A stretch of 64,000 bases of DNA from Bradyrhizobium monzae. GTDB lineage: Bacteria; Pseudomonadota; Alphaproteobacteria; Rhizobiales; Xanthobacteraceae. Shown here piece by piece: positions 26,713 through 37,926 of the stretch. The position numbers and the translations under genes are program-made. The notes beneath the pieces are model-generated. The model saw nothing but the letters and a program-made list of their open reading frames with translations, had not been told where the DNA came from and searched no databases. Within the stretch, counting starts at the first letter, position 1, and each line of letters starts with the position of its first letter. Location of the stretch: NCBI RefSeq assembly GCF_021458635.1, contig NZ_JAIRDQ010000001.1:1054001-1118000 (forward strand), read 5' to 3'.

Positions 26713-27588
26713 ATGCGAGCTTTCCAGATTCTGATTGATGGCTTTGCCATCAGCGCCCTCTACGCACTCGGTGCCACCGGCTTCACACTCATCTTCGGCG
26801 TCTCCGGCGTGCTCAACCTCTCCCACGGTGCCATCATGGTGGCGGCAGCGGTGGCGGCCTGGGCCGCCGCCAGCGTGCTCGGTGTCGGCACCTATGCCGG
26901 CGCACTGATCGGGGTCGGGGTCGCCCTCCTCACGGCTTTCCTCACTTATTTTGCGGTGGTGAAGCCGATCCAGGACTCCCGGCGCATTCCGACTGAGGAG
27001 AAGGAGATCTTCGTCCTCACGGGAACGCTGCTCTGGGGCATCATGATCCAGGAGCTGATCGCCTATTTCTTCACCAACAACGCCAAGACGGTGCTGCCGA
27101 TCGTCGAGGGCGTCGTCGAGATCCTCGGCGTCCGCACGCCGAAGAACGAGATTTTTACCGCGATCGTGTGCTGCCTCGTCATCGCGCTGCTGTGGCTGCT
27201 GGTGAACCGCACCCGCACCGGCAAGGCGGTGCTGGCGGCTTCGATGAATCCGCGCGGCGTGACGCTGCTCGGGCTCGAGCTCACCAACATCTACATCGTG
27301 GTGTGGGGCATCTACGGCATCCTCGCCGGTATCGCGGGCGTGCTGCTCGGCATGTTCCTGGGCGTCAGCTCCTACAGCGTGGGCCCGCTGACCGCGAGCG
27401 CGTTCTCGATCGTGGTGCTCGGCGGCCTCGGCAGCGTCTCCGGTTCGCTGATCGCGGCCTTCGTGGTCGGCTATCTCGAAACGCTGACGGCCTATCTGGT
27501 CTCGCCGGCCTACCGCACCATTCCGGCGCTCTTGCTGCTCGTGTTCGTGATGTATATCCGGCCCCAGGGCCTTCTTGGGAGGCGCTGA
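26713..27588 (+). CDS. ABC transporter permease, LivH type
   Basis: 291 residues, about eight membrane segments. It begins FQILIDGFAISALYALGATGFTLIFGVSGVLNLSHG, the LivH family start, and has the cytoplasmic loop near SMNPRGVTLLGLELTNIY contacting the ATPase. The C-terminus VMYIRPQGLLG is a LivH signature. It forms the channel with the following LivM-type permease. Confidence 0.92.
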   Translation: MRAFQILIDGFAISALYALGATGFTLIFGVSGVLNLSHGAIMVAAAVAAWAAASVLGVGTYAGALIGVGVALLTAFLTYFAVVKPIQDSRRIPTEEKEIFVLTGTLLWGIMIQELIAYFFTNNAKTVLPIVEGVVEILGVRTPKNEIFTAIVCCLVIALLWLLVNRTRTGKAVLAASMNPRGVTLLGLELTNIYIVVWGIYGILAGIAGVLLGMFLGVSSYSVGPLTASAFSIVVLGGLGSVSGSLIAAFVVGYLETLTAYLVSPAYRTIPALLLLVFVMYIRPQGLLGRR

Positions 27589-27589
27589 G

Positions 27590-28516
27590 ATGGCGAGCTT
27601 CTTTACCTCGCGCCTGTTCTTTGTCTCGCTGGCGCTCGTGATCATCGCGGCGACGTTGCCGCTCTATGTCTCCGGTTATGTGCTCGGCCTCCTCACCGTC
27701 GCGTTCTATTTCGGCGTGTTCGCGATGGCCTGGGACCTGCTGTTCGGTTTCGCGGGCGAAGTCAATTTCGGCCCCACCTTCCTGATCGGCGTCGGCGCCT
27801 ACACCGCCGGCATCCTCAACGCCCAGTTCGGCTGGTCGGTCTATCTCTGCATCGTGCTCGGTGCGCTCGCCTCGGTCGTCGCCGGTCTCGTGCTGGCGCT
27901 GCCGGCGCTGCGGGTGCGCGGGCCGTATTTCGGCCTGACCACGCTGGTCGCGGTCTTGATGCTGCAGAATTTCATCGTGGTGTTCGCCGATCTCACCGGC
28001 GGCGAGATCGGCCTGACCATCCCCGACGTCATCACCATCAACGCCGGCGCCAATTACTGGATCGCGCTCGGCTTCATGACGATCTCGGCCGCGATCCTCT
28101 ACGGCCTGTCGCAATCGCCGATCGGCCTCGTGCTGCAGGCCAGCGGTCAGGATCCGGTCCAGGCCGGCGCGCTCGGCTTCAACATCGTCAAGCACAAGCT
28201 CGCCGCCTTCATCGTCAGCGCGTTCTTCTCCGGGTTATCGGGCGCACTGCTGGTGTTCTACTTCGGCACCGCCTCGGTCGGCACCGTCGTCGACGTCGCG
28301 GTCGGCGTCAACGTCATCGTGTCGGCCGTGCTCGGCGGCCGCCGCACCGTGCTTGGGGCGGCGCTCGGCGCGATCTTCCTGATCGTCGCCGGCGAATTCC
28401 TGCGCCCGACCGGCGAGCTCGCCACCTTCATCGTCTCGGCGGTCGCGCTGCTCGTCGTCCTGTTCTTCCCCGGCGGCTTCCTCGGAGCGGCCCTCTCGCG
28501 CGAGGCTCGCTCGTAA
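27590..28516 (+). CDS. ABC transporter permease, LivM type
   Basis: 308 residues from ATG 27590, preceded by GGGAGG; it overlaps the upstream stop region, so it is coupled. It has about eight to nine membrane segments, with FGFAGEVNFGPTFLIGVGAYTAGI, the LivM signature, and the EAA-like loop ASGQDPVQAGALGFNIVKHK. A TTG start at 27575 is less likely. Confidence 0.92.
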   Translation: MASFFTSRLFFVSLALVIIAATLPLYVSGYVLGLLTVAFYFGVFAMAWDLLFGFAGEVNFGPTFLIGVGAYTAGILNAQFGWSVYLCIVLGALASVVAGLVLALPALRVRGPYFGLTTLVAVLMLQNFIVVFADLTGGEIGLTIPDVITINAGANYWIALGFMTISAAILYGLSQSPIGLVLQASGQDPVQAGALGFNIVKHKLAAFIVSAFFSGLSGALLVFYFGTASVGTVVDVAVGVNVIVSAVLGGRRTVLGAALGAIFLIVAGEFLRPTGELATFIVSAVALLVVLFFPGGFLGAALSREARS

Positions 28517-29997
28517 TGGACCAGAGGCTTTCAAACCGGCCCGTGCTCGAAGTCCGCGGCCTGACCAAACGCTTCGGCGGATTGACCGCGGTCAAAAACC
28601 TCGGCTTCGAGGTCAACAGCGGCGAGATCTTCGGCCTGATCGGGCCGAACGGCTCGGGCAAGTCCACCGCGATGAAGAGCGTGATGGGCATCGAGCGCCC
28701 GACCGCCGGCGAAGTCGTCTTCGAGGGCGAGAATGTCGCCGGCCTTCCCGCGCACAAGATCGCGCGAAAGGGCTTCGGCATGGTGTTCCAGCACTCGCGG
28801 CCGCTGAACCGGCAGACGGTGCTGGAGAACATCATGGTGGCGCTGCTGCCGGACAGCCTGTTCATGCTGTTTCCGGACAAGGCGCTGGTCGAACGCGCCA
28901 AATGGATCGCCGATCGCGTCGGGTTGGGTAGCGTGATGAACCGCCGCCCGCCGACGCTGCCCTTCGCTGATCTGCGAAGGCTCGAGCTCGCCAAGGCGAT
29001 CGCGCGCGACCCGAAGGTCGTGCTGGTGGACGAACCCTTCGCCGGCCTGACCCGCGCCGAGGTCGACGTGTTCTCCGACCTGATCCGCAGCTTTCGTGAT
29101 GAGGGCCGCGCGGTGATGCTGGTCGACCACAACGTCAAGAGCGTTGCGGCGCTGGTCGACCGCGTGCTCGCGATGTATCTCGGCGAGGAGATCGTCACCG
29201 GCAAGGCCGACGACGTCATGAAGAACGAGACCGTGCGCCGGGTCTATCTCGGCGGTGCGATCGAGACCCATGCGCGGCCCGAGACCAGCTTCAAGGACAA
29301 GGTGCCGTTGCTCCAGGTCGAGAATGTCAGCGTTCATTACGGCAAGGCGCAGGCGCTGGAGAACGTCTCGATCCACATCCACGAGGGCGAGTTCGTCTCC
29401 ATCGTCGGTCTCAACGGCGCCGGCAAGACCACCCTGTTCAACACCATCTCCGGCTTCCTGCCCTACAGCGGCGAGATCATCCGTGGCGGCGAAAAGCTGC
29501 GCGGCACCAGCCCCGCAAAAATTGCGCGCAGTGGCCTCGTTCAATGTCCTGAATCGCGCGAGCTGTTCGGCGAGATGAGTGTGCGCGAAAACCTCGATCT
29601 CGGCGGGCAACATCTCGACGACGAGGCCCGCGCCAAGCAGCTCGCCTGGCTGTTCGAGCTGTTTCCGATCCTGAAGGAGCGGCAGGGGCAGATGGCGCAG
29701 ACGCTCTCCGGCGGCGAGCAGCAGATGCTCGCAATCGGCCGCGCGCTGATGATGCAGCCGCAGATCCTGATCCTGGACGAGCCGACGCTAGGGCTTGCGC
29801 CCGTCATCCTCGAACTGTTGTCCAAGGCTCTGGAGCGGCTGCGTCAGACGACATCCATCACCGTGCTGCTCGGCGAGCAGAACGTGACCTTCGCATTGCC
29901 GCATGCCGACCGCGTCTATGTGCTGGAGCATGCACGGGTCGTCTGGGAAGGCGATCCCGGCCGCTTCGCCGCCGAGGCCGGCGCCGATTTTCTCTAG
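28516..29997 (+). CDS. fused double ATP-binding protein (LivG-LivF in one chain)
   Basis: 493 residues with two nucleotide-binding domains. Domain 1 (to about residue 255) has Walker A GPNGSGKST at 43-51 and Walker B VVLVDEP at 168-174, but the ABC signature, expected as LSYGQQRRLE, reads LPFADLRRLE at 148-157. Domain 2 (265-493) has Walker A GLNGAGKTT, a normal LSGGEQQ signature and Walker B ILILDEP. LivG and LivF are usually separate genes. The site formed with the signature of domain 1 may be weak or degenerate. The ATG overlaps the permease stop. Confidence 0.9.
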   Translation: MDQRLSNRPVLEVRGLTKRFGGLTAVKNLGFEVNSGEIFGLIGPNGSGKSTAMKSVMGIERPTAGEVVFEGENVAGLPAHKIARKGFGMVFQHSRPLNRQTVLENIMVALLPDSLFMLFPDKALVERAKWIADRVGLGSVMNRRPPTLPFADLRRLELAKAIARDPKVVLVDEPFAGLTRAEVDVFSDLIRSFRDEGRAVMLVDHNVKSVAALVDRVLAMYLGEEIVTGKADDVMKNETVRRVYLGGAIETHARPETSFKDKVPLLQVENVSVHYGKAQALENVSIHIHEGEFVSIVGLNGAGKTTLFNTISGFLPYSGEIIRGGEKLRGTSPAKIARSGLVQCPESRELFGEMSVRENLDLGGQHLDDEARAKQLAWLFELFPILKERQGQMAQTLSGGEQQMLAIGRALMMQPQILILDEPTLGLAPVILELLSKALERLRQTTSITVLLGEQNVTFALPHADRVYVLEHARVVWEGDPGRFAAEAGADFL

Positions 29998-30038
29998 TTC
30001 GCGCCTATCAACAAGAAAACAACGAAAGGGAAACGACC

Positions 30039-31277
30039 ATGCGATCATCGCGCATTTTAAGCTCTGGCCTCCTCACCTCCGCGCTGGCGCTGTGCCTCGC
30101 CGCCCCCGCCTATGCGCAGTCCAACGATCCGATCAAGATTGGAGTCATCGCCGAGGTGCAGTCGATCGCGGGCGCTGCGACGCCCGGTGGCGCGCAGATC
30201 GCCGCCGACGAGATCAACGCCAAGGGCGGAATCCTCGGCCGCAAAGTCGAGATCGTCACCTATGACAACAAGAGCTCCTCGGCCGACTCGGTGCGCGCCT
30301 TCCAGCGCGCGGTGAGCGAGGACAAGGTCTCCGCCGTGATCGCGAGCTATATCAGCGAGGTCGTGCTGGCGCTCGAGCCCTGGGCAGCTCGCCTGAAGAT
30401 GCCGCTGATCACGCCCGGCGCCGCCTCGAACGAGATCACCAAGGCGATCCACAACGACTACGAGAAGAACAAGTACACCTTCCACGGCTATCTGACCTCG
30501 GCTGCGCAAGCCCAGATCGTCTGCGACGCGGCCAAGGATCTTCTGGTCGACAAGATGCACATGAAGACGGTCGCGATCATGAGCGAGGACGCCGCCTGGA
30601 CCAAGCCGCTCGATGTCGGCTACGAGGCCTGCCTGCCCAAGGCCGGCTTGAAGGTCGTCGAGCATGTGCGCTTCTCGCCCGACACCACCGACTTCACGCC
30701 GATCTTCAACAACATGGAAGCCAAGAAGCCCGACGTGATCGTCACCGGCATCTCCCATGTCGGCGTGCAGCCGACGGTGCAGTGGAAGAACCAGCAGGTA
30801 CCGATCCCGATGTTCGGCATCAGCGCGCAGGCGCTGAGCCCGACCTTCTGGAAGGACACCAATGGCGCCGCCGACGGCGTGCCGTCGCTGGCGGTTGCGA
30901 CCCCCGACGTCGCCGTGACCTCGAAGACGAAGCCGTTCGCCGCCGCCTTCAAGGCCAAGTTCGGCACGCCGCCGGCCTATACCGGCTACACCGCCTATGA
31001 CGAGGTCTACATCATTACCGACGCGATCAAGCGCGCCGGCTCGACCGACCCCGACAAGATGGTCGCCGAGATGGAGAAGACCGACTTCGAGGGCACGATC
31101 GGCCAGATCAAGTTCTACGGCAAGGACGACGAGTTCACCCACGGCATCAAGTCCGGCCCCGGCGCGGTCACCGGCCTCGTCTTCCAGTGGCAGGACCAGA
31201 AGCAGGTCGTGGTCTGGCCGGAGAAGATCGCGGAAGGCAAGTTGAAATTTCCGGACTTCGTGAAGCTGTCGCAGTAA
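30039..31277 (+). CDS. branched-chain-type ABC transporter solute-binding protein (copy 2)
   Basis: 412 residues, signal peptide ending AYAQS near residue 27. It is closely similar along its whole length to the protein at 25377 (shared SSSADSVRAFQRAV, MHMKT-x-AIMSEDAAWTKPLDVGYE and the VQPTVQWKNQQVPIPMFGI block), with differences concentrated near residues 260-290 (SLAVATPDVAV here against YQGVSGPGVAV). Two binding proteins sharing one permease could give the system two ligand preferences. A strong hairpin follows. Confidence 0.9.
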   Translation: MRSSRILSSGLLTSALALCLAAPAYAQSNDPIKIGVIAEVQSIAGAATPGGAQIAADEINAKGGILGRKVEIVTYDNKSSSADSVRAFQRAVSEDKVSAVIASYISEVVLALEPWAARLKMPLITPGAASNEITKAIHNDYEKNKYTFHGYLTSAAQAQIVCDAAKDLLVDKMHMKTVAIMSEDAAWTKPLDVGYEACLPKAGLKVVEHVRFSPDTTDFTPIFNNMEAKKPDVIVTGISHVGVQPTVQWKNQQVPIPMFGISAQALSPTFWKDTNGAADGVPSLAVATPDVAVTSKTKPFAAAFKAKFGTPPAYTGYTAYDEVYIITDAIKRAGSTDPDKMVAEMEKTDFEGTIGQIKFYGKDDEFTHGIKSGPGAVTGLVFQWQDQKQVVVWPEKIAEGKLKFPDFVKLSQ

Positions 31278-31307
31278 GAAGCGGAAGAACGCCACCACAA
31301 CGACGTG

Positions 31308-31358
31308 ATGCCCGGGCAAAAGCGCGAAGCGCGTCTTCGCGCGAGATGTCCCGGGCAT
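31308..31358 (+). terminator. terminator after the transporter operon
   Basis: Outer arms ATGCCCGGG (31308-31316) and CCCGGGCAT (31350-31358) enclose an inner stem GCGCGAAG / CTTCGCGC. It is followed by TTCGTTTT. Located 31 bases after the stop of the second binding protein. Confidence 0.7.
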
Positions 31359-31444
31359 TTCGTTTTGCGGCGATGCGCCGTGAGCCGAGGCACTCTTGCA
31401 AATTTGGCAGGGTCGATCAAAGTAACGACAGCACGCAGGGATCC

Positions 31445-31480
31445 CAAGAATCTGCTCAAGAATCTGCCCAAGAATCTGCG
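31445..31480. repeat. three tandem 12-bp repeats
   Basis: CAAGAATCTGCT, CAAGAATCTGCC and CAAGAATCTGCG follow head to tail, ending 18 bases before the lactonase start codon, within its 5' untranslated region. Confidence 0.7.
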
Positions 31481-31498
31481 GCTCATCAAGGAGGACGC

Positions 31499-32398
31499 AT
31501 GCTCCCCTATGTCGCCCACGACCCTCGCTTCGACCGGCTGGTCTTCGGCCACGTCAATCTCGAGAAACTCACCAGCGGTTGCCGCTGGGCGGAAGGCCCC
31601 GCCTACTTTCCGGCCGGGCGCTACCTCGTCTGGTCCGACATTCCGAACAACCGGATGATGCGCTTCGACGAGACCGACGGCTCGGTGTCGGTATTCCGCG
31701 CGCCGAGCTTCAATTCCAACGGCAACACCACCGACAGCCAGGGGCGGCTCGTGACCTGCGAGCATTTCATGCGCCGCGTCACCCGGACCGAGCACGACGG
31801 CTCGATTACCGTGCTGGCGGATGCGTTCGAGGGCCGCCGGCTGAATTCGCCCAACGACGTCGTGGTCAAGTCCGACAACTCGATCTGGTTCTCCGATCCG
31901 ACTTACGGCATCGACAGCGATTATGAAGGGCAGCAGAGCCCGTCAGAGATCGGCGCCTCCAACGTCTACCGGATCGACGGCAGCACCCGTGCCATCACGC
32001 GCGTCGTGTCCGACCGGGTGCAGCCCAACGGGCTGGCCTTCTCGCCCGACGAAACCCGGCTCTATGTCGCCGACACCGGCGCGACGCATGTCCGCGGGCT
32101 GCCGCCGACGATCTGGTCCTATCAGGTCAAGGGACAGACAGTTGGGGAAGCCTCGCTGTTTGCCACTTGCCCGGACGGACTCTATGACGGCTTCCGCTGC
32201 GACATCCATGGCAACATCTGGACGTCGGCGGGCCGCAGCGTGTTCTGCTACGCAGCCGACGGCACGCATCTCGGCACGATCCCGATTGGCGAGATCGTCG
32301 CCAATGTCTGCTTCGGCGGCCCGCGCCGCAACCGCCTCTACATCTGCGGACAGACCTCGCTGTATTCGATCTACCTCAACACGCGGGCGGCGGTGTAG
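31499..32398 (+). CDS. SMP-30/gluconolactonase family protein (second copy)
   Basis: 299 residues from ATG 31499, which has AAGGAGG at ideal spacing; longer frames upstream pass through a terminator and tandem repeats and are rejected. No signal peptide, so cytoplasmic. The propeller motifs are CRWAEGPAYFPAGRYLVWSDIPNN, LNSPNDVVVKSDNSIWFSDPTYG and PNGLAFSPDETRLYVADTG, giving the Glu/Asn/Asp metal site. It is a paralogue of the Tat-exported lactonase at 21546. It probably opens a lactone derived from the transported compound. Confidence 0.88.
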   Translation: MLPYVAHDPRFDRLVFGHVNLEKLTSGCRWAEGPAYFPAGRYLVWSDIPNNRMMRFDETDGSVSVFRAPSFNSNGNTTDSQGRLVTCEHFMRRVTRTEHDGSITVLADAFEGRRLNSPNDVVVKSDNSIWFSDPTYGIDSDYEGQQSPSEIGASNVYRIDGSTRAITRVVSDRVQPNGLAFSPDETRLYVADTGATHVRGLPPTIWSYQVKGQTVGEASLFATCPDGLYDGFRCDIHGNIWTSAGRSVFCYAADGTHLGTIPIGEIVANVCFGGPRRNRLYICGQTSLYSIYLNTRAAV

Positions 32399-32415
32399 GA
32401 AGAAAGCCAAAGCCT

Positions 32416-32829
32416 ATGACGAGACGACGAGTTTTGATAGCCATAGCGCTCGTTGTAGCAACGATGCTGTCTGCCGTCGCGGCCGCCCCTTGGGTTCTTT
32501 ACTGGAAGGGACTTAACGAGATTGAGGGCCGCCCCACGCCCGCAACACACACAGCCTCGATCGAGCAAATAGATGACTTGTTCCAGAAGCTACGGCTCAC
32601 CCAACCCGCTCAAGTCCGTCCGATGTCACCATACTCCTATTTACTTCAGGGCGGTACCAACGATCCAAGCGCTCGCATCGCCTGGCTCGTTGCACGCTCC
32701 TATAACGTGAAACACTTGAGCAACCGCCGATATTGGCACTTGTCTGGCGCAGCTTTGACTGTTTGGCTCACGCGCAACTGGACTCCGACAGAGCTGATCG
32801 CCACAGCAGCTGATCTAACTAACTCGTGA
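32416..32829 (+). CDS. hypothetical membrane-anchored protein
   Basis: 137 residues. An N-terminal hydrophobic anchor or signal (VLIAIALVVATMLSAVAAAPWVL) is followed by a soluble part with RIAWLVARSYNVKHL and RRYWHLSGAALTVWLTRNWTPTELIATAA. The last pattern faintly recalls the N-terminal region of small transglycosylase-like proteins, but no catalytic residue can be assigned. Its base composition is more AT-rich than the genes around it, and its stop overlaps the end of the convergent permease gene, so it may be a recent arrival. Confidence 0.5.
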   Translation: MTRRRVLIAIALVVATMLSAVAAAPWVLYWKGLNEIEGRPTPATHTASIEQIDDLFQKLRLTQPAQVRPMSPYSYLLQGGTNDPSARIAWLVARSYNVKHLSNRRYWHLSGAALTVWLTRNWTPTELIATAADLTNS

Positions 32830-33778
32830 CACGTTCGCCGCGCCCGTAGACCAGCAGCATGAAGATGATGACGAGGCCGTAGATCACCTGGCGGCCGGCC
32901 TCGGGCATATCCATGATCGACAGCACGCTGTTGAGCAGCACGATCAGCACCACGCCGATCAGCGTCCCGAGATAGCGGCCGCGGCCGCCGAGGATGTTGG
33001 TGCCGCCGATCACGACCGCCGCGATCGACGGCAGCAGATAGGCATCCCCCATGCCCTGATAGGCCTTGGTGGAGTAGCCGGCGAGCAGAACGCCGGCGAG
33101 CGCGGCGGCGAGACCACAGAGGACGAAGCAGATCACGGTAATGCGGCGGGTATCGACGCCAGCGAGATACGCCGCCGCCTCCTTGTTGCCGATGGCATAG
33201 ACGTAGCGGCCGAGCGTCGTGCGCTGCAGAACAATCGTGACGAGCACCGACACGGCGATCCAGACGAACAGGGCGTTGGGAATACCGAGCGTGCGGTCGC
33301 CGGCCAGCATCCGCATCAGGTCGGTGGCGCCGGTCTGCGGCGCGTACCCCCCGGTGTGCGCCACCATCAGGCCGCGCATCACCGCGTTGACGCCAAGGGT
33401 GAAGATCATCGATGGCACGCGCAGATAGGCGACCCCGATGCCGTTGACGAGACCGACCAGCAGCCCGACCCCGAGCCCGACCGGAATTGCGAGCGGCCCG
33501 CCGATCGATGTCGCCATCATGGCAGCCGCGGCAAGCGTCCACGGCACCGACAGGTCGATCTGGGCAATCAGGATCACCATCATCATCCCGGCGGCCACGA
33601 TGCCGAGGAAGGCGCCGATCTGAAGCTGCTGCAGCAAATAGGTCGGTGACAACAGCGGCGCGCTGCCGAAGCGCGCAAACGTGTAGATCGTGCCCGCCAC
33701 CAGGATGACGAGGATGAACAGCGCCGCGATCAGGATCGGGCGGTCATCGCGCGAGAGACTGAGTGAGGCCGAACTCAT
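32819..33778 (-). CDS. sugar ABC transporter permease (RbsC type), second copy
   Basis: 319 residues, about nine membrane segments. It contains GMMMVILIAQIDLSVPWTLAAAAMMA, the RbsC-like version of the region that interacts with the solute, and YAIGNKEAAAYLAGVDTRRI, the cytoplasmic coupling helix. It is the last gene of a four-gene ABC operon (37621 to 32819) and overlaps the preceding permease by four bases. Confidence 0.9.
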   Translation of the reverse strand: MSSASLSLSRDDRPILIAALFILVILVAGTIYTFARFGSAPLLSPTYLLQQLQIGAFLGIVAAGMMMVILIAQIDLSVPWTLAAAAMMATSIGGPLAIPVGLGVGLLVGLVNGIGVAYLRVPSMIFTLGVNAVMRGLMVAHTGGYAPQTGATDLMRMLAGDRTLGIPNALFVWIAVSVLVTIVLQRTTLGRYVYAIGNKEAAAYLAGVDTRRITVICFVLCGLAAALAGVLLAGYSTKAYQGMGDAYLLPSIAAVVIGGTNILGGRGRYLGTLIGVVLIVLLNSVLSIMDMPEAGRQVIYGLVIIFMLLVYGRGERVTS

Positions 33779-34879
33779 CGGAACAGCTCCAGCGTGTTCT
33801 TGACGCGCAGGACGCCGAGCGCGCCGATGCTGACCGCTGCCAGCAGGATCAGGCCCTCGAACAGCGGTTGCAACAGCGGCGCGATGTCGAAGATGCGGAA
33901 GAAGAACGAGATGACGCGCAGCACCATGGCGCCGAAGATCGAGCCGATCGCGCTGCCGGTCCCGCCAAGCAGCGACGTCCCGCCGATGACGACGGAGGCG
34001 ATCGAGTTGAGCGTGTAGGCGCCGGCCTGCGGGATGTCGGCATTGCCCGAAGATGTCTGGATGGCGAGGAACAGGCCGCCACAGCCGGCAAAGAAGCCGG
34101 CGAGCGTGAAGGCGGCGATCTTGGCACGCTCGATCGGAAGGCCGGACATGTAGGCGGCGCCTTCGGCCGAGCCGACCGCATAGACGGCCCGGCCCAGCAC
34201 GGAGCGGCGGAACGGCACCCAGACCAGGAGCGCAATCAGGACCAGCAGCACGAACGGCACCGGGATCCAGGCCACCGGCGCAAACCAGGGCGCTGCGCCG
34301 TCATCGAAAATGTGGACGGTCGCGGCGAAATCGCCGAGCGAATTTGTCAGCGCCCAGTTGAGATCCTCGTCGATCTTGCCGCCCGGCGTCGGCCGCAGGA
34401 ACAGCGCGATGCCGATATAGACCGCGCCGGTCGCGAGCGTCGCGATGATCGGCTGGATACGTCCATAGACGACGACGCAGCCATTGACGAAGCCGGCCAG
34501 TGCGCCGATCGCGAGGCAGATGACAATCCCGAGCAGGATGCCGCTGACGCCGCCGGGAAAGGTGCCGAGGCCGAGATGAAGCCCGAAGATGTCGAGATGC
34601 AACGCCGTGCCGCCCGCCGCCCCCGTGAGCAGATAGCTTGCGAAACACCCCACCATGGTCATGACGGCGCCCACGGAGAGATCCAGCCCCGACGCCAGCA
34701 CCGGCACGGTCTGGGCCATCGCCAGCATGGCGAGCGCAAAGATCTCGTCGCCGTTCTGCACCAGAACCGCCGACGAGAAGCCCTTGGGGTGGGCGAGGTT
34801 GTAGAGCAGATAAAGGATGGAGAACAACAGGACGGCGGTGACGATGCCGATGTTCTGGCGAATCCTGATGGCGACATCG

Positions 34880-34887
<8 letters not shown>
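33775..34887 (-). CDS. sugar ABC transporter permease (RbsC type), first copy
   Basis: 370 residues, larger than the usual 320-340 owing to a periplasmic insertion near residues 165-200. Motifs: QTVPVLASGLDLSVGAVMTMVG near the N-terminus and YAVGSAEGAAYMSGLPIERAKI, the coupling helix. It presumably forms a heterodimer with the permease at 32819. Start overlaps the end of the ATPase gene by eight bases. Confidence 0.9.
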
Positions 34888-36427
<1,540 letters not shown>

Positions 36428-36490
36428 GGCGGGCTCACGCAGCAGCGGCCCGGCCAAGGCCGGGCCGCAACCGGGACATCTCCAGTGTAC

Positions 36491-37621
36491 TCACTGGGTG
36501 TTCTTCTCGCTCTGCGACATGATCTCCGGGGCCGTGAAATTGACGCCGCAGGGCGTGAACTGGTTCGGCGCGAAGAAGTTTGCATTGAGGTCCGGCCAGT
36601 AATTGGTGCCGGGCTTCAGATCCTTGTAGGTCGCAACCGGAATCGGGATCGAGATGAGCTGCGGCATCACATTGCCTTGCAGCGCGGAGATCGCCGCCTT
36701 GGTGGCGATGGCGACCAGCGCCGGCGACTGGCCGTAGGACATGCCCTTGAGCCCATCCTTGGCATGATCGGCGATCTGCTTGCGGTACTCGTTCTCCCCT
36801 TCGCCCGACATCGGGACGAAGGGATGCTTCGCCGACATCATCGCCTGCACGGTGCCGTCGGAGCCGCCTTGCGTGAACACGCCGTCGAAATGGCCGTGCA
36901 CCGCGAGGGCGTCCGCCGTCACCTTCTGCGAGGTGCCGGTATCCCAATTGCCGACCACTTCTGTGATCTTGAAGCTGTTGCCCGGAGCTTCCATGACCTC
37001 GCGGAAGCCGAGATGGCGATCACGATCGACCGAATTGCCCGGCAGGCCGCGGACCTCGAGGATGTCGCCCGCCTTCTTGCCGCTCTCATCGATGAGCCAC
37101 TTCGCCGACATGCGGCCCATTTCCTTCTGGTCCTCGTTGACCATCATCACCTTGTCGGTGTCGAGGACGTTGTCGAAGGGAACCACGACCACGTTGTTCT
37201 TTTCGGCAAGGCGGATAATGCGGTCGAAGCCGTCGGGCGCTACCGCGATGGTGACGATGGCGTCGAAGCCCTGATTGATGAAGTCCTCCATCGCGCCGAG
37301 TTGCGCTGCAACATCGGTGCCGGTCGAGACGACCTTGAACTCCTTGATGTTCTCCTTGATGCCCGGCTGCGCCGCGAAGGCCTTTGCGGTCTTCACCATC
37401 TGGATGCGCCAGGTGTTGCCGACGAAGCCGTTGACGAGCGCGATCTTGTAGGGACCGGGCTTCTTGTCCCACTGGAAGAACTTGGTTTGAGCAGACCAGG
37501 GCTTGAAGCATCCGGGATCGGCGCCCGGACCGGAGACGACCTTAGGCCCTGCCAGGGCGCTGACCGACGACAGCAACAGGCCAACGCAAGCGAGCCCCGT
37601 CAAACGAAGCGTCCACACCAT
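36491..37621 (-). CDS. sugar ABC transporter solute-binding protein (RbsB-like)
   Basis: 376 residues from ATG 37621, chosen for AGGAG eight bases upstream and because the product then starts with a proper signal peptide (TLRLTGLACVGLLLSSVSALAG). The mature part shows YKIALVNGFVGNTWRIQMVK, the type-1 sugar-binding N-domain; FDAIVTIAVAPDGFDRII; and VRGLPGNSVDRDRHLGF, the hinge region. Two Cys (GCFKPW and TPCGVNF) could form a disulphide linking the termini. It is the first gene of the operon. Ligand not predictable; an aldose or polyol is likely. Confidence 0.9.
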   Translation of the reverse strand: MVWTLRLTGLACVGLLLSSVSALAGPKVVSGPGADPGCFKPWSAQTKFFQWDKKPGPYKIALVNGFVGNTWRIQMVKTAKAFAAQPGIKENIKEFKVVSTGTDVAAQLGAMEDFINQGFDAIVTIAVAPDGFDRIIRLAEKNNVVVVPFDNVLDTDKVMMVNEDQKEMGRMSAKWLIDESGKKAGDILEVRGLPGNSVDRDRHLGFREVMEAPGNSFKITEVVGNWDTGTSQKVTADALAVHGHFDGVFTQGGSDGTVQAMMSAKHPFVPMSGEGENEYRKQIADHAKDGLKGMSYGQSPALVAIATKAAISALQGNVMPQLISIPIPVATYKDLKPGTNYWPDLNANFFAPNQFTPCGVNFTAPEIMSQSEKNTQ

Positions 37622-37926
37622 ATCACTTCTCCTGAGCTTTTGTGTTCCACCCTTAACGCGGCGCAATGGCCAAGCCGGGAATTGGGCTTCCCGTGCAATT
37701 TACCCGACTAGGATGGCACGCAACCTCCGATGCGCACAAGCCGAATGCCGGTCATAAGTCTTGTCCCACAACGAACGCGTAGAGCAAAAACCATCACATC
37801 TGCGGGAGACGATGTGGCCTCGGGCCGAAGCTGAAAACACACGCGCGACAAGCGGATGTTCGCGTTCGGCCTGATGGCGCGCAATCGGAATGATCGCCAA
37901 CCAAAGGACAGCGCAGCGCAAAAAGA

